Below are positions 8,420 to 17,461 of a stretch of 64,000 nt of DNA, piece after piece. The stretch comes from Chloroflexi bacterium HGW-Chloroflexi-4 (GTDB lineage: Bacteria; Chloroflexota; Anaerolineae; Anaerolineales; Anaerolineaceae), in assembly GCA_002840715.1 (NCBI GenBank), contig PHBW01000002.1, positions 146,630-210,629 on the forward strand. The letters are read 5' to 3'. The position numbers and the translations under genes are program-made. Every line of letters begins with the position of its first letter. Positions within the stretch are counted from its first letter, which is position 1. The notes beneath the pieces are model-generated. The model did not search any database and was not told the origin of the DNA. It was given only the letters and a program-made list of their open reading frames with translations.

Positions 8420-9106
8420 ATGCCATTAACAATTAATACTCAAGAATATGAAATAACACGCCGCCGATTTTTGAAAATGGCGATGATCACAATGGGCGCT
8501 GTCGTTATCGCGGGTTCAGGAGTTAGCTGCGCCAGTCAACCATCGTCGCATTCAGAGGTAACAACGATTGATACCCCTGAATTTATTTTTGAAAAGGAAA
8601 ATCACATGAAATCACGTCTACTAGTGACATATGCCACCGCGGCAGGTTCAACCGTTGGTGTTGCTGAAGCGATTGGTAAAACCATTGCCACTTCTGGTTA
8701 TGCCGTGGATGTTAAGCCAATCAAAAACAACCCTTCTCTGAAGGGTTACCAAGCTGTCATTCTTGGTAGTGCTGTGCATGGTAAGCGTTGGCTGCCAGAA
8801 GCGACTGAATTTGTAGAAAACCACCAAGAGGAGTTAAAAAAACTACAAGTGGCAGCTTTTTGTGTCCATATTATGAATCTGGGTACGGATGAGAAAAGCA
8901 AAAAAAACCGCCTGACGTACCTTGATCCTATCCGATCTTTGCTCCCGATTGTGGACGAAGGCTATTTCGCAGGCAGAGGAGTTGATCCAGACACATCTAC
9001 ACGCTTTGAACGATTTATGGCAGGGTTAATGCAGATTCCTCCCGGTGACAAACGTGACTGGGAAAAAATCGGTGCTTGGGCTGACAATGTTAAAATTATT
9101 GAATAA
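8420..9106 (+). CDS. Tat-exported lipoprotein with flavodoxin domain (HemG-like)
   Basis: This 228-residue protein starts with a twin-arginine signal (TRRRFLKMA, near residue 13), a hydrophobic stretch and a lipobox-like VSC at about residues 38-40. It is therefore predicted to be exported folded and lipid-anchored. The mature part is a flavodoxin-type FMN domain: YATAAGSTVGVAEAIGKTI near 75 is the phosphate-binding loop, and ILGSAVHGKRWLPEA near 115 resembles the flavodoxin_5 domain of menaquinone-dependent protoporphyrinogen oxidase HemG. Folded cofactor-bearing cargo fits Tat export. An internal ATG at 8607 could give a cytoplasmic flavodoxin. The role is unknown; the TetR gene upstream probably regulates it. 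Confidence 0.85.
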   Translation: MPLTINTQEYEITRRRFLKMAMITMGAVVIAGSGVSCASQPSSHSEVTTIDTPEFIFEKENHMKSRLLVTYATAAGSTVGVAEAIGKTIATSGYAVDVKPIKNNPSLKGYQAVILGSAVHGKRWLPEATEFVENHQEELKKLQVAAFCVHIMNLGTDEKSKKNRLTYLDPIRSLLPIVDEGYFAGRGVDPDTSTRFERFMAGLMQIPPGDKRDWEKIGAWADNVKIIE

Positions 9107-9176
9107 ATATATTATGTTTATATTGATCTTAACCCACGGGAAGTTGAAATAAACAGATCTCTTATGAATGGCAACA

Positions 9177-10004
9177 TTATTCGCCAACAATTGTAAATGG
9201 CAAATAATGATGGAACCGATCGCCGTTGAAATCTTCAATCACCAAGCCAAGCAGGTAGTCCCCCGGCAGGGGGGCTTCATCCACCCAATGAAAGGGGTCT
9301 TCGAGTTTGGTTATTGTGCCAGATATGCCATGAATCGATCTCATTTGGGGGGTGGCAAGGTTTTGAGTGGTAAGCACATGCACGGCCGGAATGAACATAT
9401 CACCTGATTTGATGACCAGATCATGCGTCATCAGTCTTCCGCGTTTTTCGAGGATGATCTGCTTATCGATCATTTCGCCATGGAGGTCAAATTTCAATCG
9501 GGCACGATCGGCTTTGCCTGAATTTTTCTTTGTAAATAACCCTTCAAGCTGAACTTCTTCTTGCCCATACCGCCCCGGATGCATAAAAGCAAAGGCCGCA
9601 TTGATACCATCGGTCAAGACACGAATAAGCGGAGCAATTTCAACCGAGAGATTGATATCTGAATCCCAAACGGGGTGTATCAATCCATTAATTTCTTTTT
9701 CGACTTTTGAACGCACATGCTCATGCATCAGAGGACCATAATAGTAATCCCTTTCAGGGTCTTTTAAGTAGAGTTCAGTGTAGAGGAAGGCAATATTTTC
9801 ACCGTTGATTTGAGCCAAAAGAGACAACGCTTCACCGGCAGTAACCTTGACTGATGCCAATTCAAAAGCAATAATTTGATATTTACCCGCACCTGGAGCA
9901 ATATGAGATGGATTCGATTTTGAGGGAACACCAGAATGATCAGGTTCGTTAAATGCTATTTTTAATTCCCAATCATTGACAACGAATGTACGCACTAATT
10001 CCAT
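9177..10004 (-). CDS. Conserved-looking protein of unknown function
   Basis: The 275-residue product has no signal peptide or membrane segment and starts at an ATG behind AGGAG. I do not recognise a family. It appears to be a beta-rich cytosolic protein, with a segment around residues 80-110 rich in acidic and aromatic residues (YYYGPLMHEHVRSK) and a C-terminal stretch (GISGTITKLEDPFHW) that looks like a beta sandwich. It lies about 160 bp downstream of the giant SARP-type regulator on the same strand, so it may be a target or partner of it. It is convergent with the flavodoxin gene and no strong terminator separates them. Confidence 0.7.
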   Translation of the reverse strand: MELVRTFVVNDWELKIAFNEPDHSGVPSKSNPSHIAPGAGKYQIIAFELASVKVTAGEALSLLAQINGENIAFLYTELYLKDPERDYYYGPLMHEHVRSKVEKEINGLIHPVWDSDINLSVEIAPLIRVLTDGINAAFAFMHPGRYGQEEVQLEGLFTKKNSGKADRARLKFDLHGEMIDKQIILEKRGRLMTHDLVIKSGDMFIPAVHVLTTQNLATPQMRSIHGISGTITKLEDPFHWVDEAPLPGDYLLGLVIEDFNGDRFHHYLPFTIVGE

Positions 10005-10162
10005 TTTTACTCCTGTTCAGATCCGTTATTACTAATAACACCTAATTACTTTTACCATAATTATTATAAACAACCTAATTGCCATCCGTTTGCGGTCATT
10101 GTTACGAACAATTTGCATTGATCTCTATACTTTTTGCATCATCTTTTCGGTATTATGCCTTT

Positions 10163-13100
10163 TTAAGAAATTTGGTTCAGCTTGGAAATTAAAAATGAAT
10201 GAATTGACTTTGGATCCATTGGCAAAGATGAGGGAGATGTATTTATTAATTGCTGCCTGGTAGCAATAGCTTTCTGGCGGGTTGATTCTTCTGCACCTTC
10301 CGAGCGAATCGTCTCATCCAACAAAGATACCAGCCTATCCACTTTACCAAACATCATCAACAACCGGCAAGCCTCAACAATCCCTCGATGGAAGAAATTC
10401 ATTGATTCTGATGTTAAGGATAGAGTAAGCAATTGAATTAATTCATTTTTGGCTGCCATAGTATCACCTAATTCACGGTATCCTTCTGCCAATATGGCGC
10501 GCGCAGACAAGATGCCCAATTCCGACCCAATTTCTTCACTGATTGTCAGGGCTTGTTCATTATATAAAACTGCATTTTCAAAATCTTTTTGATAAGCAAA
10601 GGTTTCACCAAGATTGGATAATGCGATAGCCTCACCTTCTCTGTCTCCGATTTGAGAACAAATTTCGACACTTCTACCAAAACAGTTCAGAGCATTTGGA
10701 TAATCCATGAGTTCCAAATAAGCAGTTCCTGCATTGTTTAAGGTTAACGATTCAAAATAAAGGTTATTCATTGCCCTGCCGATTTCGAGAGCCTGACCAT
10801 AATGTAATAGTGCCAGTTTGTAATCGCCACGAATACACGCAATATCTGCCAGAATATTTAATACTTTTGAGAGTCTTCTAATATTTCCAAATTCATTACA
10901 AATATCCCGGCATAAAAATAAATTTCTCTCTGCTTCAGAAATTTCACCCAGATTAACATGTGCATAGCCCAGGTTGTAAAGTGAATGGGATTCCTCTTCT
11001 TTATCATGAATCTTGCGAGACAGTTCAAGTGCTTTTTCTGCATAAACACATGCAGTTGAGGAACTTTTCTTAACCAAGGCATGGGTTGCCAAAGCATTTA
11101 AACAATATGCTTCTTCATGGAAGAGCTTTGCAGCACGAGCCGTTTCCAATCCAAAATTTATCTTATCTTCTGCACCTTCAAATTGCTGGATGCGAATTCT
11201 GAAAAGAGCATTACGGCAAATCAGTTTTGCGCGGCAAATTAAGGTTGTATCTTCTTCAGGAATACTGTTTATCAACTTTTCAAATAATTTGGTGCCCTCC
11301 CTAAAGTAACTTCTATTTTCAAAATAGACATTTAAGGGGGTAACAAGTTCATCAATCTCATTCCATTTTTGGTTTTGGACAAACCAATAAAGACCTGCTT
11401 CAATATCAGCAAGGATTTTTTCAAAATTCTCATAAAAAATAATTAATTTTTCATCCTTTCGATCTGCGAAAAATTCCAGAACTTGCTGCTTAAACCAAAA
11501 TGCATGTTTTTCTTTATATTTTTGAAGGTCTTGCTTCGATGTTGTTGAAAATTCAATTACATTCTGTTTAACGACTCGATGAAACCGGTAACCATCGATC
11601 CCATCCCAAATCAAAAGTGACCTTTTGGCAAAATCCTTCAAGAAAGACGCATCGACATCGCAAACTGCAAGTGCAGCTTGCACAGAAAATGGGTTTTCAA
11701 AAAGGGTCAACCGGGCAAACAATAATCGATCCTGGTCCGAGAGGTGATACCATACATTCTCAAAAGATGCTTGAATACTTCGATGACGCTCAGGAAGATT
11801 AATTGATTGAGTTATTAGACTATTGATGTTCTCTTGCAAGCCGACCAATATTTCATCAATTGGAATCCACTTTGTTTGACAGGCTGCCAGATCAATTGCC
11901 AGTGGGAACCCTTCAACGAGATCACATATTTTTACGACACTGGTTGAAAAAACAGGATCGTTCATTTCAGGATGACTCTCAACCTGAAGATGTGAATAAA
12001 AAAGATTCACTGCATCGGAATGCTCACCATCGCTGGTCGATAACCCGCCCAAGGCGAATACTTTCTCTCCCACTAAATCTAAAAAAGAATATGAAGTAAA
12101 CAAGAGAACAATTTGGGGAGCAGCCTCCGTCAATTGCTTTGCAAACAGGGCTGCCTCATTAAGGTTCTCAACATTATCAAGCACCAACAAAGCACAGCGA
12201 TGGGCTGCCCATTCCATTAATTCTTCCATCGAATTTGATGTATGCTCAATACTGGTTTTTGATAATGCCAGAATTGTTGATGCGATGTGCTCTACAGAAT
12301 AACAGTTTGCAATGGAAACAAAAAATACCCCATCCTTAAAAAGGGCGTTCTGAGTGCTGGCAAGTTCCGCGGCTAGTCTTGTTTTTCCTGAGCCCCCAGG
12401 ACCAGTGAGCGTGATTACATGGTGCTTTGGATTGGACACCCAATTTTCCAATACCTCCAATTCGTAGTTGCGACCAACAAATGGAGTTGCGTAACCGGGT
12501 AGATTTACTGAAAGTACTTTCCGTGTCCTTTGAATTTTGCCGGTGGACAGATTGTTTTGAATATCAACTAATGCATTTTTTAATATTATTCCGGGTTCAA
12601 TATCCATGTTATTTTGCAGATAGCGCACTGCAGAATGGTATTGCGTTAAAGCGGCGTTCGGCTGAAAGGCTTGAAGATATATTTGGATTAATCGTGCATG
12701 AAAATCTTCATCCCAGGGAGCAATTGTGATTAACTTTTCTGCAATTTTTCTTGCTTCAAGCCATTCGCAGCGGTCTTCATGGTATTTAAGCAAGATTGAA
12801 TAACCCAACACTAAAAATCGATCAATTCGTTCTCTTTTCAAAGCCAACCAATCTTCAAAGAGGTCAGAATCGGGCAAAGTCAACAAAGGCAGCATTTGGC
12901 CTGTGATTTGAGCCATGGTTCTTTTGAGTTGAATTATCGGAAAACCACGCGATTTTCTTGCGTTGTGGTGATCAAGAAGAGTTTGAATTTTATTTTCAAA
13001 ATCCAATATATCTACATGGATCACAACCTTTTCACTAAACCCCAAAGTATCTCGGTCACTGGAGAAAATCTCAACACCACTGATACTTTCTGAGACAGCT

Positions 13101-13345
13101 TTTTTAACCGTAGTCAAAGCTTGCCGAAGGTTATGCAGCGCTGTTTGCTCTGGAACATCAGGCCAGAAAATAGCTGCTAATGTGTTGCGTGCATGCACAC
13201 GTGGATTTTCAAGAAGAAGATAAGCGAATAACCCCCTGGCTTTTTGTGAGGATATCTCACTAATCACACAAGAATTAATGCTGATCTCAAATCCACCAAA
13301 TAATTTTGCATCCAAAATAAGGTCATCAAATTGTGGCTGCTGCAT
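10163..13345 (-). CDS. SARP/AfsR-type regulator: BTAD domain, NTPase and TPR repeats
   Basis: This 1060-residue cytoplasmic protein combines an N-terminal winged-helix DNA-binding region (residues about 10-100), a bacterial transcriptional activation domain rich in helical repeats (about 100-265), a P-loop NTPase with Walker A TGPGGSGKT near 315 and Walker B CALLVLDNVE near 395, and a C-terminal block of tetratricopeptide repeats (about 700-1020). This is the AfsR/MalT-like STAND regulator plan: ligand binding and ATP-driven oligomerisation switch on target genes. It is divergent from the small gene at 13404 with 58 bp between them, suggesting shared control. The inducer is unknown. Confidence 0.93.
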   Translation of the reverse strand: MQQPQFDDLILDAKLFGGFEISINSCVISEISSQKARGLFAYLLLENPRVHARNTLAAIFWPDVPEQTALHNLRQALTTVKKAVSESISGVEIFSSDRDTLGFSEKVVIHVDILDFENKIQTLLDHHNARKSRGFPIIQLKRTMAQITGQMLPLLTLPDSDLFEDWLALKRERIDRFLVLGYSILLKYHEDRCEWLEARKIAEKLITIAPWDEDFHARLIQIYLQAFQPNAALTQYHSAVRYLQNNMDIEPGIILKNALVDIQNNLSTGKIQRTRKVLSVNLPGYATPFVGRNYELEVLENWVSNPKHHVITLTGPGGSGKTRLAAELASTQNALFKDGVFFVSIANCYSVEHIASTILALSKTSIEHTSNSMEELMEWAAHRCALLVLDNVENLNEAALFAKQLTEAAPQIVLLFTSYSFLDLVGEKVFALGGLSTSDGEHSDAVNLFYSHLQVESHPEMNDPVFSTSVVKICDLVEGFPLAIDLAACQTKWIPIDEILVGLQENINSLITQSINLPERHRSIQASFENVWYHLSDQDRLLFARLTLFENPFSVQAALAVCDVDASFLKDFAKRSLLIWDGIDGYRFHRVVKQNVIEFSTTSKQDLQKYKEKHAFWFKQQVLEFFADRKDEKLIIFYENFEKILADIEAGLYWFVQNQKWNEIDELVTPLNVYFENRSYFREGTKLFEKLINSIPEEDTTLICRAKLICRNALFRIRIQQFEGAEDKINFGLETARAAKLFHEEAYCLNALATHALVKKSSSTACVYAEKALELSRKIHDKEEESHSLYNLGYAHVNLGEISEAERNLFLCRDICNEFGNIRRLSKVLNILADIACIRGDYKLALLHYGQALEIGRAMNNLYFESLTLNNAGTAYLELMDYPNALNCFGRSVEICSQIGDREGEAIALSNLGETFAYQKDFENAVLYNEQALTISEEIGSELGILSARAILAEGYRELGDTMAAKNELIQLLTLSLTSESMNFFHRGIVEACRLLMMFGKVDRLVSLLDETIRSEGAEESTRQKAIATRQQLINTSPSSLPMDPKSIHSFLISKLNQIS

Positions 13346-13403
13346 CTTTATGGTTACTTTCTTGTTTGACGATTCTTTGACGATGTTTATCTATGATTTA
13401 ACC

Positions 13404-13619
13404 ATGATGGAAAACGAAAAATCTGTTGAACCTTTAATGGTAGAGCGCGGCGGTTACCACTCCTTTTTACTGCGCATTTGGAAACCAAAAGGATTAATTG
13501 GTACCAGGTGGTTATTCTCACTCGAAAACCCAATCACGCATGAGCTCATCGGTTTTCAAAATCAATATAAATTAATTAAATATTTAACACAAATTATTGA
13601 AAAAAAACAAGTGGATTAA
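13404..13619 (+). CDS. Small conserved-type protein divergent from the SARP regulator
   Basis: The frame is open from 13278, but the conserved-looking part starts after the ATG at 13404, giving 71 residues; an ATG at 13383 is also possible, and neither has a clear ribosome site. The sequence has the pattern YHSFLLRIWK, then W-x-FSLENPITHE, then GF...LIKYL, which I recall as a small domain common next to regulators in Chloroflexota (strand-strand-helix with a SLE-P-T-E-x-x-GF core). That recollection needs a search. It is divergent from the SARP gene and 24 bp upstream of a lipoprotein gene, with which it may be cotranscribed. Confidence 0.6.
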   Translation: MMENEKSVEPLMVERGGYHSFLLRIWKPKGLIGTRWLFSLENPITHELIGFQNQYKLIKYLTQIIEKKQVD

Positions 13620-13643
13620 CCCTAACATTCAAGAGGAGAAAAA

Positions 13644-14777
13644 ATGAAACATAAATTGTTATCTTTAACCATATTTGTATTGTTTTTATTCTTAATGGGA
13701 TGTTCAAATCTAACTGCCAAGACCGAAACATTCTTGCCCACAGATTTGCCCGCAAAAGCAGAGACTGAAGCCCTCGAAATTGTCACGGAGACACCAGAAC
13801 CAACAGAATTAATAACCGAGGCTGCAAATTCAGAAGAGACGACGGCCATTGTCACCGAAGTTGTCATTGTGCATGAAAACATACCCGGTATTTCAAAGTA
13901 TTCATCCAGTGAAAGAATTGATGATTGCAGCACCGGTGAACGGCTTGCGTTAGGCGCAACAACCTTAATCGGAAAGGCCTGCGATGATTGGAAAAAAGCC
14001 AAATTGGAACGTCCGGCGGATGCGCCCAATGGCACCTACTATCCTGCCATCGATATTGTACGCGCCGAAATGGGCACAAATCAACTTTGGATGTTTGCCA
14101 AGATAAATCTATATAAAGATGCAGTGGGGCAACTGCCGCCAGAATTAAGTCTGGGGTTTGAGATTGATACCGACCTTGATTCCCGCGGTGATTACCTGAT
14201 TCTGGTCAGCGGTTTATCTACAACGGAGTGGAGCACTGACGGCGTACAGGTCTGGTGGGACCAAACCAAGGATGTTGGAGGAGAAAAACCTCATGTGCCA
14301 GATGGACCAGTTGGCGACGGTTATGAAACTTTAGTTTTCGACGCTGGCCAGGGTTTGGATGCCGACCTTGCCTGGGCGCGCATCAACCCCGAGAATGGCG
14401 CCAGCGTGGAATTTGCATTCAAACCAACGCTGTTGCCTGAAAACCAGGTTTTTGTATGGTGGGCATGGGCAGCTTTGAAAGAGATCTCACCGGTCGATAT
14501 GGAACTGGTCGACAGCCAAATAGACACAGAATCATGGATGTTAGATAACACCTGCAGCAAAATCTTTAATGGCAAACCCAATAAAATGATTGTCAACATA
14601 TGCGAATTTGTAATACCTACTCCTACACCATTGCCAACCAACGCACCATCGAGTTCTTCAGGATCCTCCAATCCTTCTGTATGTGTTCCAATAGATTGTC
14701 AGGCAGCACACCCCGGTGATCCCCCCGGTTCGTGGGAGTGGAACTCAGCTACCTGCAGTTGCAGCGCAATCAACTAA
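13644..14777 (+). CDS. Secreted lipoprotein of unknown function
   Basis: The 377-residue product has a lipoprotein signal (LFLMGCSN, Cys at residue 20) behind a strong AGAGGAG ribosome site. A Thr/Glu/Pro-rich linker follows to about residue 75, then a folded domain of about 220 residues containing AIDIVRAEM, LGFEIDTDLDSRGDY and WARINPENGASVEFAF, a beta-sandwich-like pattern with acidic Ca-binding-looking Asp clusters. The last 60 residues are a Pro/Ser linker ending in a small Cys-rich module (CVPIDCQ ... CSCS). It is presumably lipid-anchored and faces outward. No enzyme family is recognised. Confidence 0.85.
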   Translation: MKHKLLSLTIFVLFLFLMGCSNLTAKTETFLPTDLPAKAETEALEIVTETPEPTELITEAANSEETTAIVTEVVIVHENIPGISKYSSSERIDDCSTGERLALGATTLIGKACDDWKKAKLERPADAPNGTYYPAIDIVRAEMGTNQLWMFAKINLYKDAVGQLPPELSLGFEIDTDLDSRGDYLILVSGLSTTEWSTDGVQVWWDQTKDVGGEKPHVPDGPVGDGYETLVFDAGQGLDADLAWARINPENGASVEFAFKPTLLPENQVFVWWAWAALKEISPVDMELVDSQIDTESWMLDNTCSKIFNGKPNKMIVNICEFVIPTPTPLPTNAPSSSSGSSNPSVCVPIDCQAAHPGDPPGSWEWNSATCSCSAIN

Positions 14778-14811
14778 TAAGAATTGACAAGAAATTTCTT
14801 CAAATGGACTT

Positions 14812-14838
14812 GTTGTAAGAACAAACAGGTCCATTTTT
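14812..14838 (+). terminator. Terminator after the lipoprotein gene
   Basis: AAATGGAC (14812-14819) pairs with GTCCATTT, with further pairing inside, and runs into TTTTTG. Confidence 0.75.
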
Positions 14839-14909
14839 GTGTTTGGGTAAGGTGACTATTTTTTTTTGAGGTTAAAATAAGTAATAATCTTGTATCAAAT
14901 GAGGTTCTT

Positions 14910-15638
14910 ATGTTTTTCCTGCTCGGCATCGACGACACCGATTCCCCTGCCATGGAGGATGCACCCAACTCAACTCAAGACACTGCCGCGCTTGCGCTGG
15001 TGCTCGGGCAAAAAATGGAATCGCTGGGTCTGGCAAAACTGCTAAATATTTCCTGTCATGAACTGTTTCAGAACCCTTCGATTGCGCATACCAACAGCAA
15101 CACAGCATATTGCCTGTTGTTGGATAGCGATCCGCAAAAGATGCGCGAAATTGATATGACCACCCGCCTGACCCTTCGAGGCCAAAGTGCCGCAACAGCC
15201 AACCCAGGGTATGCATTGGCATCATGGAATCAAATCGATCCTGAAGTGGTTGTTTGGGGTCAGAGAGCCAAAATTTCGATTTTGCAGCGAATGGATGCAA
15301 TAAGCCTGGCTAGACGCAGTGGAATTGCGATTGCTGGCATTTCAGGCAGCGGCATTGGCGTGATCGGCGCCCTATCAGCAATTGGGCTGCGTTATGACGG
15401 CAACGATGGCTACATCAATTGGATGCCTGGATTGGATAGGCTGGCCGGCATCCACACTCAAATCGAAATAAACCACTTCATCCAATTTGCAAGCATCGAA
15501 ACTGAACATCAAAAGCGACCGGCATTGGATGATCGCATACTATTTAATGCCAATACCAAGCCCATACTTAAAAATGGGCGGATTATTGTAAAGGTGTATC
15601 CCGCTGACAATAAGCAAACATACCATTGGCAATCTTAA
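14910..15638 (+). CDS. TiaS-related protein (IDDTD motif)
   Basis: This 242-residue protein starts behind GAGG and opens with LGIDDTDSPAMED, the signature of the catalytic region of archaeal TiaS (tRNA-Ile2 2-agmatinylcytidine synthetase) and its bacterial relatives. A second recognisable element is GISGSGIGVIGALSAIGLRYDGNDG near residue 145, resembling the conserved Gly-rich segment of the same family. It lacks the OB-fold and zinc-ribbon parts of full-length TiaS and is about half its length. Bacteria use TilS for the equivalent tRNA modification, so the substrate here is unlikely to be tRNA-Ile2. Family membership is likely; function is unknown. Confidence 0.7.
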   Translation: MFFLLGIDDTDSPAMEDAPNSTQDTAALALVLGQKMESLGLAKLLNISCHELFQNPSIAHTNSNTAYCLLLDSDPQKMREIDMTTRLTLRGQSAATANPGYALASWNQIDPEVVVWGQRAKISILQRMDAISLARRSGIAIAGISGSGIGVIGALSAIGLRYDGNDGYINWMPGLDRLAGIHTQIEINHFIQFASIETEHQKRPALDDRILFNANTKPILKNGRIIVKVYPADNKQTYHWQS

Positions 15639-15778
15639 ATTTTTTTGGTTTTCTCATCATTAATACTTAAAATTTTTTTTCCTTTTCTTAAATAAATTGC
15701 AAGGTCAATGTAAAGTCAATTCTGGTATAAACAGTGCTAATATCAAAAAGTTGACCCGCTATATTTAAGGAGGTTTGT

Positions 15779-16495
15779 ATGAAAATAAGCATTTCTAAAA
15801 TAACATTAATTTCTCTGCTGCTCATCATCATGCTAGTGGCTTTGCCTACATCAGTTTTTGCTTTCAATGGAGAGTGGAATACAGGAACCGTTGTTACCGT
15901 TGACTACAAGGCTAATCCTGCTCCATCCTGGCTTCAAATCTTTTCGGACGGGGTAAAAATTGATGCGGCTGCAACCTTATGTTACCCATTCCCCCAGGCT
16001 CTTGACAACTGGAAAGGCAATATCTACCGTTTGGTGGACCATACATGGGTAAAATTAACAACCACCACCAAATGGATGCCTGATACTGAAGGTTCTTATA
16101 ACGCCTGTGCGAGTGCCCCTGCTGCCGGAACCTACGTTTTGATGGGTTATTATCACAATCCATTTGCGCCAACCCAGGCACCAAAAATTAATCTGTCACA
16201 GGGCTGGAACACTGGCGTATCTGTCGATATTGATCCTGAAAGAACCCCTGGACCGGAATGGCTGCAATTGTTCTTCACCGGCGTCAAGGCTGACAAAGAC
16301 ACCAAGATCTGCCACCCCTTCCCGGCTGGGCCATTTGGTTGGACAGCAGAAATTCGCCAGTTGAAAAATGGTTTATGGGTTAAACTCCCCACAACCGCGG
16401 GATATATAGGCACTTCAAATGATAATGTCTACACAGCCTGCGCCACGACCACTGAAGCTGGCACATTTGCCCTCTTCGGTTTCTGGACCAGATAA
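15779..16495 (+). CDS. Secreted protein with two copies of an unrecognised ~95-residue domain
   Basis: A signal peptide (residues 1 to about 28, ending near VFAF) is followed by two tandem homologous repeats at about 30-125 and 138-238. Each repeat has the order: NTG-x-x-V-x-x-D, then P-x-WLQ-x-F-x-x-GVK, then a Cys in (C)YPFP or CHPFP, then a tryptophan-rich strand, L-x-x-x-x-WVKL-x-TT, and finally a second Cys in YxACA-x-x-x-x-AGTxxLxGxW. The two Cys could form a disulfide. A paralogue with the same two-repeat plan lies at 32348-33100. I do not recognise the domain. The ATG follows a perfect AAGGAGG. Confidence 0.88.
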   Translation: MKISISKITLISLLLIIMLVALPTSVFAFNGEWNTGTVVTVDYKANPAPSWLQIFSDGVKIDAAATLCYPFPQALDNWKGNIYRLVDHTWVKLTTTTKWMPDTEGSYNACASAPAAGTYVLMGYYHNPFAPTQAPKINLSQGWNTGVSVDIDPERTPGPEWLQLFFTGVKADKDTKICHPFPAGPFGWTAEIRQLKNGLWVKLPTTAGYIGTSNDNVYTACATTTEAGTFALFGFWTR

Positions 16496-16511
16496 ATCAT
16501 ATAATCAAACT

Positions 16512-16543
16512 AAAAAAGTCCACCTTCTGCGGTGGACTTTTTT
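16512..16543 (+). terminator. Bidirectional intrinsic terminator
   Basis: A 13-bp perfect stem (AAAAAAGTCCACC with its complement) encloses a TTCTGC loop and is flanked by A- and T-runs. It serves the convergent genes at 15779 and 16545. Confidence 0.92.
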
Positions 16544-16544
16544 A

Positions 16545-17360
16545 TTACATTTTTGTTGCCTTCAATGAAAACATCAGCGGGATGGGCTGCTCGCCATCAG
16601 GAAAATTGTAAATTCCATGTCCATCATGGACGAGAAACGGCAACTGCTGGTAAACACTGAACGGAAATTCATGCAGGAATTCAATTTGCAGACCATTATC
16701 TATAAGGCTGGTGATAATTTCAGCCAGAGTATGATTCCATCCTATTTCTTCTTTGGCCTGGATTTTCGCATCTTTATCGGCATACGAACCTTCAACATCA
16801 AAATGCAACGCTTCTTTTTCAAAATAAGGGTAGCGATATTTTAAATCAGGTGCATAATCGTCAAAGACCATGGCAAAGGGGTGAAATTCTGCAATGTAAA
16901 AGAAACCACCTGGTTTAACATAAGAAGCAGCAATTTTCGCCCAACGCGGAATATCGGGCAGCCAGGCTAAAACCCCATAAGAAGTGAAGACTATATCATA
17001 CTGACCCAAAAGGTTGTTGGGCAGATCATAAAGATTGGAACAAATGAAACGGGCATCCAGGTTGCAGCGTGCTGCCAGTTGATTGGCTTGTTCAATGGCT
17101 GATTCTGAAAAATCCATGCCTGTCACATGGGCACCCAGTCTTGCCCAACTGAGTGTATCTTTCCCAAAATGACATTGCAAATGGAGCAGGTTTTTACCTT
17201 CAACATCACCCACTTCTCCAATTTCAAGCGCATTCAATGAGTTTTCTCCAGCCAAAAACTGTTCCACTCGATAAAAAACTGAGTTGACATGCACGGGAAC
17301 CCATTCTTCCCACAATCTTCGATTACTTTCCATGTAATTTTGATTAAGATCATCAGACAT
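16545..17360 (-). CDS. SAM-dependent methyltransferase (class I)
   Basis: The product is 271 residues from the ATG at 17360, supported by GGAGGG nine bases upstream; the frame is open further but that part overlaps hairpins. The Rossmann SAM-binding motif I is seen as VEGKNLLHLQCHFGKDTLSWARLG near residue 55, a common variant (LHLQCHFGxDT) of small-molecule methyltransferases, with motif II GMDFSESAI and motif III region FDIVFTSYGVLAW later. The acceptor is unknown. It follows hsp20 on the same strand by about 100 bp. Its ribosome site lies in the 3' arm of a hairpin (17367-17391), so translation may be gated. Confidence 0.9.
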   Translation of the reverse strand: MSDDLNQNYMESNRRLWEEWVPVHVNSVFYRVEQFLAGENSLNALEIGEVGDVEGKNLLHLQCHFGKDTLSWARLGAHVTGMDFSESAIEQANQLAARCNLDARFICSNLYDLPNNLLGQYDIVFTSYGVLAWLPDIPRWAKIAASYVKPGGFFYIAEFHPFAMVFDDYAPDLKYRYPYFEKEALHFDVEGSYADKDAKIQAKEEIGWNHTLAEIITSLIDNGLQIEFLHEFPFSVYQQLPFLVHDGHGIYNFPDGEQPIPLMFSLKATKM

Positions 17361-17366
17361 AAAAAT

Positions 17367-17391
17367 AATCCCTCCGCGTAATGGAGGGATT
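17367..17391 (-). promoter_or_regulatory. Hairpin sequestering the methyltransferase ribosome-binding site
   Basis: On the minus strand AATCCCTCC pairs with GGAGGGATT around a seven-base loop, and the GGAGGG of the downstream arm is the only good Shine-Dalgarno for the ATG at 17360. It might act as a translational gate; it could alternatively be part of the hsp20 terminator. Confidence 0.55.
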
Positions 17392-17409
17392 TTACCATTC
17401 TTAATTAAC

Positions 17410-17442
17410 GGGCGGTATGGGTTCAATATCCCTTTACCGCCC
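17410..17442 (-). terminator. GC-rich hairpin downstream of hsp20
   Basis: GGGCGGTA (17410-17417) pairs with TACCGCCC (17435-17442), with an inner GGG/CCC pair. A further dyad GTTAACCA/TGGTTAAC (17449-17466) spans the hsp20 stop codon. There is no strong U-run, so termination may be partial. Confidence 0.5.
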
Positions 17443-17461
17443 GGGATGGTTAACCAACTGG

